From positions 1 through 47,410 of the forward strand of contig CAZBQE010000002.1 of assembly GCA_964494005.1 (NCBI GenBank): 47,410 bases of DNA, in the 5' to 3' direction. Made by a program: the position numbers and the translations under genes. This document shows, piece after piece, positions 41,539-47,410 of the stretch. This DNA is from CAJBLF01 sp964494005 (GTDB lineage: Bacteria; Patescibacteriota; Gracilibacteria; Absconditabacterales; Absconditicoccaceae). Under the pieces are notes generated by a model, which ran no database searches, had not been told where the DNA came from, and saw nothing but the letters and a program-made list of their open reading frames with translations. Positions within the stretch are counted from its first letter, which is position 1. Every line of letters starts with the position of its first letter.

Positions 41539-41850
41539 ATGAAAAAAATCAACGAATCATTTATATGCATCAATTGCGGAAAAGAAATTTCCCAGGCGAA
41601 AAAGACCTGTAGAAATCATTGTCCGTACTGTTTCGTATCGCTTCATGTAGACGGAGAAATTCCCGGTGATAGAGCCACGGAATGTGGATGAACAATGTAT
41701 CCTATCGCCTATGAAATCAAAAATGGTTGAATGAAAATTTTGTTTGAATGCGAAAAGTGTCACAAAAAACATTGGAACAAAAGAGCTGATGACGATGAGG
41801 TAGCTGAGTTGGACAGATATATTAAGCAATATAAGGAAATACTTTATTAA
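41539..41850 (+). CDS. RNHCP domain protein
   Basis: 103 residues. CINCGKE, TCRNHCPYC and CEKC give paired Cys knuckles typical of the RNHCP family, which is named for that motif; HVDGEIPGDRA and YPIAYE follow. It is a probable zinc-binding protein of unknown function. Four TGA Gly codons lie in ECGGTM and NGGMKI. ATG at 41539-41541, stop TAA. Confidence 0.9.
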
Positions 41851-41854
41851 CTAA

Positions 41855-42010
41855 CAGGTAACAAAATTAACTAACAGGTAACAATGAAGGAATTGCTAAA
41901 ATGGACTATGGTAATTGTACAATAGATCATACAAAGCACTTCAATAATTATCAACTATCAATTATCAATTATCAACTATCAATTATCAATTATCAATTAT
42001 CAACTATCAA
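41855..42010. repeat. word tandem repeats (AACTAACAGGTAAC; TATCAATTATCAAC)
   Basis: Two copies of AACTAACAGGTAACA, a GGACTAT/ATAG hairpin remnant, then at least ten TATCAATT/TATCAACT words running into an N gap. Confidence 0.8.
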
Positions 42011-42110
42011 NNNNNNNNNNNNNNNNNNNNNNNNNNNNNNNNNNNNNNNNNNNNNNNNNNNNNNNNNNNNNNNNNNNNNNNNNNNNNNNNNNNNNNNNNN
42101 NNNNNNNNNN
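42011..42110. other. assembly gap of 100 N
   Basis: One hundred undetermined bases, inside the TATCAATT tandem array; the repeat probably defeated assembly. Confidence 0.95.
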
Positions 42111-42121
42111 TATCAATGAGT

Positions 42122-43135
42122 TTATGCTGTAGCGGAGGCTGGAGCTTTTTTTGTTAGAATTTCGTCTTCTATATATCCTGCGAATGTAGGAGATTCTTTT
42201 TTGACGATAGCCAAAATCTCTTCCATATGTTCGCCTTTTTTATTTTTTTTGGCTCGTTCTATAATTCATTCTTCACTCATATCATTATTCAATAATTTTC
42301 TGAATTCTTTTTCTTGTTTAGCTTTTTCTTTTCGATCCAAAGATTTTCGTTCTTGTTTTTCTGCTTCGGCAAAATCTTTTGCTTCAGCTTCTTCACTATA
42401 TTTCTGTTTGAGCTCATCTATGGATGATGATTTGGATTCAGATTTTTCTACTTGTTTAGCTTCTGGTTTTGATTCTGATTTTTTCTCCTCGATTTTTGAT
42501 GATCTTCCTTTGTTTTCTTCTTCAACTTTTTTTTCTTCAACTGGTGTAGACTCAGTTTTAGATTCAGATTTTTTTTCTTCTTGAATAATTTTCTCAACTT
42601 TTTTTTCTACGGGAGTTTCTGAAGATCCCTTTTTCGCCCCCAAAAATCCTCGCTTTTTTTCTTTGAACTGATTGACTCGCGTATCTCCTCCTGTTTCGTG
42701 GGTGTCATATGTCTGGAAATCAAATCCTTTTTTCTTGCTAAAAATTCTCGTAGCGTTTCGCATCCCTTTGAACATTTTGCCTGGAGTATAGAGTAATTTT
42801 TGGAATGGCTTTCGAATTCATTGATTGATTCCACTTAGCATTCATGCTCCGGCTATCATAAACGGCCTTCGTGTACATGCAGAAATAGCGTTGATTGTTC
42901 CCTTGGTTAGTCTTTGATATCGCTTACCGTTTACTTTGGAGAAATTGAGAAAATTATCGATAAGTGCGTCTACCGTCTGTTTCCCTATTTCTGCAATATT
43001 TTTCACAGAACTTTTTCCTTGTCTGAGTACATTTGCTAACGCATTTCCTCATTCACCAACTATCCTAAACGGTGTAGCTATCGTATTTCCTGTTCTCAAT
43101 GCTCAAGTGCTCATGAGCTCTTTTACTTTTGCCAT
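42122..43135 (-). CDS. hypothetical protein with Lys/Glu/Ser-rich region, 337 aa
   Basis: Unrecognised. The first 150 residues are moderately basic (amphipathic helices), including FSKVNGKRYQRLTKGTINAI. Residues about 155-270 are low-complexity with KKSES/EEKK repeats and probably disordered or coiled. A folded C-terminus ends in EEILAIVKKESPTFAGYIEDE. Five or more TGA Gly codons. ATG at 43133-43135; TAA at 42122-42124. Confidence 0.65.
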
Positions 43136-43267
43136 GGATTGAAATAATACATAATAAATATAAGATTATTATAACTATTTTATTCAAATTGTCAAATATC
43201 TGTTTAGATTGTATTATTGAACCAAAAAACTACAAAACTTTAATTGAGAATGGAGAATTGAAAATGT

Positions 43268-43298
43268 TCCGGCTGCAATCCGGAGCGCCGGAATGACG
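43268..43298. repeat. CCGG REP-like repeat, inverted copy
   Basis: TTCCGGC...GCCGGAA hairpin with TGCAATCCGGAGC in the loop, the reverse of the units at 41283-41450. Confidence 0.7.
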
Positions 43299-43299
43299 A

Positions 43300-43360
43300 A
43301 ATTGAGAATTGAAAAATGCGAAACGAAGTGAAGTCCGCGCAAAGCGGGAGAGAAATTAAT
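43300..43360 (-). repeat. 61-bp inverted repeat, right copy
   Basis: Exact reverse complement of 40291-40351, followed by tandem CTTTCAAT words. Confidence 0.9.
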
Positions 43361-43427
43361 CTTTCAATGTTTCAATCTTTCAATCTTTCAATCTTTCCAT
43401 CTTTTTAGTTATTAATTGCATTTTAGT

Positions 43428-44474
43428 ATGGATCTCGCGAGTTTCAAGACTACCTTTGATGGCATCTTGGAAAGGTATGTGAACGAAAAAACAAAACAAG
43501 CTAAACAACTTATCGACGACAAACATATCAACAAATTCATCGACTATATCGACACCTTCATCTTTTCATGAGGCAAGAGAATCAGGCCGTACGGGCTTCG
43601 ACTCACCTATATGGGATTTGGAGGACAGAACGAGAAGGCCATTCTGAATTTTGGTATTATTTTTGAATTGTTACATTCGATGGCGCTCATCCACGACGAT
43701 ATCATCGATCAATCCGACAAAAGACATAATGCGATGACGATGCATTCTTATATCCACACCCTTTTGAACGGTAATCCGCAAGCCAAACGTATGGCCGAAG
43801 GACAAGCCCTCCTCATAGGAGATTTGTTACTTTCTCGAGTATATGAATTGCGATTCAAAAATCATGAATTCGATGAACACCTTTTGTTTGAGGCAAGACA
43901 AAATGTTCATAGCATGATCGAAGAAGTAATTCTCTGACAGATGATTGACGTAGATATGACCATCTCCGAACCGGCTGCTCTTTCTTTGATTGATAAAAAA
44001 AACACGTACAAAACTGCTTCCTATACATTCACTAGACCAATGCTCACCGGAGCAATCCTCGCTGGCGCATCACACGAACAACAACAATTAATCAAAGAAT
44101 TGTGAACGTATATGGGGATGGCTTTCCAAATGAGAGATGATTATCTCGACATCATCGGAGGAGACACAAGCAAAAATATATTTAGAGATGTCCAAGAAGG
44201 ACAGCAAACCTATTTCAGTAATTATATTTTTGAAAAAGGCAGTCCCAAACAACAAAAACTTTTGAAGTCCTGTATGGGAAAAGAGCTTAATGAAAAACAA
44301 ATCAAAGAGCTCCAAACAATGTTCGAATCAAGCTGAGCATTAGAGTTCGGCAGAGAATGAGTCATAACCTATAGTCAAAAAGCAAGAAAAATTTTGGCAC
44401 AACTAGAAATCAGCGAAGCAGCGAAAGCAAGCTTCTTGAGCTTGATAGGAAAAATGGAAAAACTACAGCACTAA
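43428..44474 (+). CDS. polyprenyl synthetase (trans-isoprenyl diphosphate synthase)
   Basis: 348 residues, typical for geranylgeranyl/octaprenyl-type synthases that build isoprenoid chains. SGGKRIRPYG holds the substrate Lys/Arg. The first Asp-rich motif DDIID is at 90-94, and the second is RDDYLD near 236-241. TGA Gly codons include FSGGKR, LGQMID, LGTYMG and SSGALEFG. Chain length cannot be told. ATG at 43428-43430, stop TAA; terminator at 44626-44653. Confidence 0.92.
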
Positions 44475-44580
44475 ATTGCCCTTCGGGCATATATTTGAAC
44501 TTCGTTCGTAATTGGTAATTTGTCCCTTCGGGACGTAATTTAGGCTTCACCCGTAATTAATTGTAATTTGGAATTTATTC
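44475..44580. repeat. CCCTTCGGG / GTAATTTAGG repeat
   Basis: GCCCTTCGGGC hairpin, GTCCCTTCGGGACGTAATTTAGGC, CACCCGTAATTAATTGTAATTTGG; a close copy is at 45127-45190. Confidence 0.7.
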
Positions 44581-44625
44581 CGGCTTTGTCTTTTTTGATA
44601 TCTCATTCCAGTGAGGTTATTTCCG

Positions 44626-44653
44626 AAAAAAAATCCCCTGTTTGGGGATTTTT
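44626..44653. terminator. bidirectional terminator
   Basis: AAAAATCCCC-TGTTT-GGGGATTTTT with A and T tails. It ends the polyprenyl synthase (plus strand) and hicA (minus strand) transcripts. Confidence 0.85.
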
Positions 44654-44869
44654 CTATTTGACTCATAAAAAATCTTTTTCGCCAATTCATCATTGTTTCA
44701 AAATAGATTTTATTGTGGGTATAGGAACATCTTTTGATCAATGAAAAGGAACAATAATAATGTTATCTTTTTTTCTAAGCACTACATGACTACCTTTTTG
44801 TCTAATGGTTATGCACCCTAATTTTTCTAACTTGTTCAATATTTCTTTGGCTTTCATCGGACTAAGCAT
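44654..44869 (-). CDS. hicA: HicA-type mRNA interferase toxin
   Basis: 71 residues. Domain core GSHVVLRKKDNIIIVPFHG with catalytic His28, then KDVPIPTIKSILKQGGIGEKDFL, the usual HicA end. It cleaves mRNA when free. Three or more TGA Gly codons (PFHG, KQGG, FLG). ATG at 44867-44869 overlaps the last 8 nt of the antitoxin gene; the second ATG (44857) would give 67 aa. Confidence 0.88.
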
Positions 44870-45056
44870 ATTGTACCTCTTGTGTATGTAAATTCACTTT
44901 AGTAACATCTTCCAAATATAATTCTAACGCTTTTTTTACATTATCAAATGCTTCATCTATTGTATCACCAAAATCAGAAAGATGCAATTCTGGTATCTCT
45001 GCTATATATTGTTTGGTTTCAAAATCATAACTATATTTGATACTGAATTTTACCAT
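44862..45056 (-). CDS. hicB: HicB-type antitoxin
   Basis: 64 residues. FSIKYSYDFETKQYIAEIPELHLSDFGDTIDEAFDNVKKALELYLE is the partially degraded RNase-H fold of HicB, which blocks HicA and often represses its own promoter. ATG at 45054-45056, stop TAG at 44862-44864; overlaps hicA by 8 nt, so the two are translated together. No C-terminal HTH domain is seen. Confidence 0.85.
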   Translation of the reverse strand: MVKFSIKYSYDFETKQYIAEIPELHLSDFGDTIDEAFDNVKKALELYLEDVTKVNLHTQEVQYA

Positions 45057-45126
45057 AACATATAATAATAAAATAAAGCGACTTGATGATAATTATTTCC
45101 TACAAAAATTCAAGCAATGTTCTTTG

Positions 45127-45340
45127 AGATAAAATACCCTTCGGGACGTAATTTAGGTTTCGCCCATAATTAATTGTAATTTGGGATTTATTCCGGCGCC
45201 CTGCTCTTAAACCTCATTCCGGCGCCCCGGATTGCGGCCGGAATCTTGTAATAAGGTCTTTGTACGAGATTCCGGTTGCAGGCTTCGCCAATACCACCGG
45301 AATGAGGTAATATGGTGAAAACCACCGGAATGATCTAGAC
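45127..45340. repeat. composite repeat: CCCTTCGGG element plus CCGG units
   Basis: CCCTTCGGGACGTAATTTAGG... then TTATTCCGGCGCC and ATTCCGGCGCCCCGGATTG...GCCGGAATCTTG hairpins, the same order as pieces at 44475 and 41283. Confidence 0.7.
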
Positions 45341-45368
45341 GATTCAGAATAGGTGTAATGTAATTATA

Positions 45369-45378
45369 CACCCGGGTG
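45369..45378. promoter_or_regulatory. CACCCGGGTG palindrome next to a -10-like box
   Basis: On the minus strand it is followed directly by TATAAT, so a regulator could cover a promoter reading leftward. Confidence 0.4.
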
Positions 45379-45446
45379 CGATTTTTCGTTGAAATTTTGG
45401 AGGAAATATATATACTCTTTAGAGTTTTAGTCTATATACAATTATC

Positions 45447-45617
45447 ATAAATACTATTACTGTAGAGGTACCAGAAAAAATAGCAAAAAAATATGGCAAA
45501 AAATCCGTGAAACGGGAAAAATTTTTGGAAGTATTGGACGAATATCTTTGGGTTGATATTCCTGTACAGCCCAAAATAGAAATGTCAAAATTTTATAAAG
45601 CAGTCAAAGAGAGTTAA
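45447..45617 (+). pseudogene. RelB/antitoxin-like gene without ATG
   Basis: 56 codons reading NTITVEVPEKIAKKYGKKSVKREKFLEVLDEYLW, a typical small antitoxin with a likely ribbon or helical N-terminus. There is no ATG, GTG or TTG before the homology; the codon where ATG is expected is ATA (45447-45449). The frame is otherwise intact and ends at TAA two bases before the partner's ATG. It may use ATA or be dead. Confidence 0.5.
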
Positions 45618-45618
45618 T

Positions 45619-45852
45619 ATGCAAAAATAGCTTAAATTAATCAAAAAACTTTGAAAAAAAGATGAAGTTCTTGCTGCTATAGAAAGCATAATGACGGGCA
45701 ATTTTTCTCATTTGGATATCAAGCAGCTATCAGGCAAATCATGATATTACAGGTGTAGAATAGGGAAACTAAGGATAATATTTTTGGAAAAAAATTGAGA
45801 ATTTTTTGTGGAAAAAGTAGGATATAGATGAGATGTATATAAAAATATATAA
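45619..45852 (+). pseudogene. RelE-like toxin with early TAG
   Basis: Reading from ATG 45619-45621, codon 4 is TAG (45628-45630). After it the frame is intact to TAA 45850-45852 and reads as RelE/ParE family: KKLGKKDEVLAAIESIM, LDIKQLSGKSGYYRCRIGKLRIIF, VEKVGYRGDVYKNI. Four TGA Gly codons are in place, so the sequence is authentic code-25 coding DNA. No other start lies before the domain. Probably inactivated; paired with the ATG-less antitoxin. Confidence 0.65.
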
Positions 45853-45869
45853 GCAAAAAAAATGTGTAC

Positions 45870-45895
45870 ACTCCGCGGATAGCGGAGTTTTTTTT
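45870..45895 (+). terminator. rho-independent terminator
   Basis: ACTCCGC-GGATA-GCGGAGT followed by eight T, just after the RelE-like frame. Confidence 0.9.
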
Positions 45896-45946
45896 GTAAT
45901 AAATCCTCATGCTCTCTTGTTTTTCTTTCCTCACACCTAAAACACC

Positions 45947-46234
45947 TTATTTAGTATCTATTTTTTTATATTTTGAAATGGAAACTATGTAGATATTATT
46001 ATCTATTATTTTATATACTATTCTATATCTAAATGTTGGTTCAATAATTATTCTTATATTTTCTTCTCAGCTTATTAATTTTCCTCATTTTTCAAACAAA
46101 GACAAATACGAATCAACAAAAAAAGTAATTCTTTCGATTACTTTCTGTGCATAATATGAGTTATCTAAAGCGATAAATTTACTTATTTCTTCCAAATTAC
46201 GTCTCGATTTGTGTGTATAATATATTTTATACAT
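45947..46234 (-). CDS. ParE/RelE-family toxin
   Basis: 95 residues. HKSRRNLEEISKFIALDNSYYAQKVIERI is the ParE N-terminal helical hairpin, and FRYRIVYKIIDNNIYIVSISKYKK is the sheet core. Two TGA Gly codons in EKGGKLISGEE. ATG at 46232-46234 overlaps the antitoxin end by 8 nt; TAA at 45947-45949. Confidence 0.8.
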
Positions 46235-46388
46235 GTACAGGTTCTTTTTGGAATAAATATTTGTGTATTTCTTCTGCTGTATATACTTTTCAGTTTTTTA
46301 TATCTTCTAATCATATTACTATATCATCTATCTGATCTTCAGAAAATCATTCCTTAATCAAATTTTCTTTGAGTTTTTTATTTTCCAT
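46227..46388 (-). CDS. antitoxin partner of ParE-like toxin, 53 aa
   Basis: A very short acidic protein (EGFSEDQIDDIVIGLEDIKNGKVYTAEEIHKYLF) of the kind that precedes ParE toxins (ParD/addiction-module antidote type). Three TGA Gly codons. ATG at 46386-46388, TAA at 46227-46229; overlaps the toxin start by 8 nt. Confidence 0.7.
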
Positions 46389-46492
46389 AATAAAGGTTTT
46401 GATCAGATAAATATCTATACATAGACTATATAGATTTATTGATAAAATTCAAGATAATATACAACTGAAATATTTTTTTCTCCTCTCTTGCT

Positions 46493-46545
46493 TTTCTTTC
46501 CTCACCCCCTTTTCCCCTCTCTGAAGGAGAGGGTTGGGGTGAGGT
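46493..46545. repeat. CCTCACCCC/GGGGTGAGG inverted repeat
   Basis: CCTCACCCCC...CCCTCTC-CTGAAG-GAGAGGG...GGGGTGAGG. The preceding word CTCTCTTGCTTTTCTTTCCTCAC also occurs at 45911-45934. Confidence 0.7.
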
Positions 46546-46581
46546 TGTTCGCTAAAGGATGAGGAGGTTGTTCTCAACTAC

Positions 46582-46616
46582 AAAAAAAGCCCCGTGATGG
46601 AAAATCCATACGGAGC
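46582..46616 (-). terminator. rho-independent terminator of sorting-domain gene
   Basis: GCCCCGTGATGG/TCCATACGGAGC stem with AAAA loop; on the minus strand seven T follow (46582-46588). Confidence 0.8.
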
Positions 46617-46650
46617 AGTCTAAGTATTCAGTTTGCCCAAAAATAAATTT

Positions 46651-47410
46651 TTACTGAATAATTATTTTTTGAGAGTATACCTCTTCTTGTTGGGTATATA
46701 CCTTGATGGTATAGATCCCTGGAGTAGATATCTCTATTTTTTTGGTTTCCTGTATGACCTGGCTCATGATGAGCTGGCCTACAGTATTGTAGATTTCTAC
46801 TCTTTCTCCTTCTTCTACAAAGAACACTCCGTGAGAAGGATTAGGATAGATGTTGATATCCTCTGCGAGGATGTGTGGAACTGCCAAAAGCGGGTTGTTT
46901 ACGAGGTTGGACAATGCCAACCCAGTAACTCCTGACTTACTCCCTTCCAGTTCAGCGCCGACAACGAACATGCTGTCGTCGACAATGGGGAGATTATACT
47001 GATTAACAGATCCTGAAACAGTATCCAAGGGTTCTGCATTCCAGTACATTCCTAAGCCTTGTACAGTAAAGATGTGATAATTGGATACACTTCGTGTACC
47101 TTTTTCTCCATCTTGGATAAGATACGGAGTCCATTCCACGCGGTAGCCACCACCTGCGATATATACAGTTGCTGTGGAAATGGTTTGATGATAATTTGAA
47201 AGTTCTGACAAATTGTTGCAGGTATCCAAGATCATAATCTTGTATCGCCATTCGTGAGCGACTGAAGATACGTCATCAGTCCAGCTTCCAGCAATGTAGG
47301 TAGTTGTCCCTACTTGTTCATAGATATCAGTACTTGTTTCACGATAGATACGAGTTTCTAGATACGCATCTTCCACTACTTCCCAGGTTACTTTATTGTT
47401 GCCATTGATC
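46651..47410 (-). CDS. secreted protein with type-IX-like C-terminal sorting domain (5' part outside window)
   Basis: Open from the window's right edge to TAA 46651-46653; 252 residues are visible. The visible start (NGNNKVTWEVVEDAYLETRI) is a fibronectin-III-like module. The last 75 residues, INIYPNPSHGVFFVEEGERV, EIYNTVGQLI and GIYTIKVYTQQEEVYSQKI, match the Por/type-IX C-terminal sorting domain of Bacteroidota. No TGA codons fall in this stretch. Terminator follows. The N-terminus is not in the window. Confidence 0.75.
   Translation of the reverse strand, partial: INGNNKVTWEVVEDAYLETRIYRETSTDIYEQVGTTTYIAGSWTDDVSSVAHEWRYKIMILDTCNNLSELSNYHQTISTATVYIAGGGYRVEWTPYLIQDGEKGTRSVSNYHIFTVQGLGMYWNAEPLDTVSGSVNQYNLPIVDDSMFVVGAELEGSKSGVTGLALSNLVNNPLLAVPHILAEDINIYPNPSHGVFFVEEGERVEIYNTVGQLIMSQVIQETKKIEISTPGIYTIKVYTQQEEVYSQKIIIQ

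Noticed and set aside
41855..42010. CRISPR array
   Set aside because: Repeats are 7-8 nt words without unique spacers; no cas genes.
40471..43360. Composite transposon between the 61-bp inverted repeats
   Set aside because: No transposase or integrase gene and no target duplication are visible; kept only as an inverted-repeat observation.

Overview
The window reads as a fragment of an AT-rich Candidate Phyla Radiation genome, most likely Absconditabacteria (SR1) or Gracilibacteria, in which UGA encodes glycine (genetic code 25). Under the standard code almost every long gene is broken by in-frame TGA. Reading TGA as Gly joins the pieces into single full-length reading frames, and TGA then falls on invariant glycines: the patatin GGG motif, subtilase HGTH and GTS, a Walker A motif, the GpmI core. 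One deca-glycine run uses TGA for five of ten residues. Every gene I could close ends in TAA or TAG. The taxonomic call is inference from this code and from small, divergent, reduced gene content. All coordinates below use code 25.

Layout: 1-9.6 kb (minus strand): hypothetical, polysaccharide deacetylase, gpmI, comM-type ATPase, small HTH protein, GIY-YIG protein, small membrane protein, NYN-domain protein, two membrane proteins. Two short promoter-hairpin-polyU units on the plus strand are candidate small RNAs. 9.9-18.5 kb (plus): DUF333 secreted protein, a PilT-like ATPase with KH domain that lacks the usual PIN domain, a degenerate pyruvate kinase, then an anaerobic ribonucleotide reductase locus with two NrdR boxes, nrdD, a separately encoded glycyl-radical domain, a deoxyribosyltransferase-like gene, a small gene and nrdG. 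18.5-34.6 kb (minus): patatin phospholipase, PduL, P-loop kinase, EF-P, a 1196-residue membrane protein, SecD, a second deoxyribosyltransferase-like protein, TyrRS, a 1241-residue subtilase with surface repeats, ArgRS. 34.7-44.5 kb (mixed): a RelE/HigB-like toxin, ArfB-like hydrolase, surface protein, CYTH protein, CorA, acidic proteins, RRM protein, a minus-strand structured RNA about 170 nt long, RNHCP protein, polyprenyl synthase. 44.6-46.4 kb is a toxin-antitoxin island (HicBA, a decayed RelBE-like pair, a ParDE-like pair). The window ends inside a secreted protein with a type-IX-like C-terminal sorting domain.

The genes suggest a small, fermentative, anaerobic, possibly competent, surface-attached or episymbiotic cell: anaerobic-only dNTP synthesis, lower glycolysis (GpmI, doubtful Pyk), PduL for acyl-phosphate, ComM for DNA uptake, large secreted proteases. 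Intergenic regions are rich in word-like tandem repeats and dispersed hairpins. Two N-runs (29143-29152, 42011-42110) are assembly gaps. No tRNA, rRNA, CRISPR or IS element was recognised.
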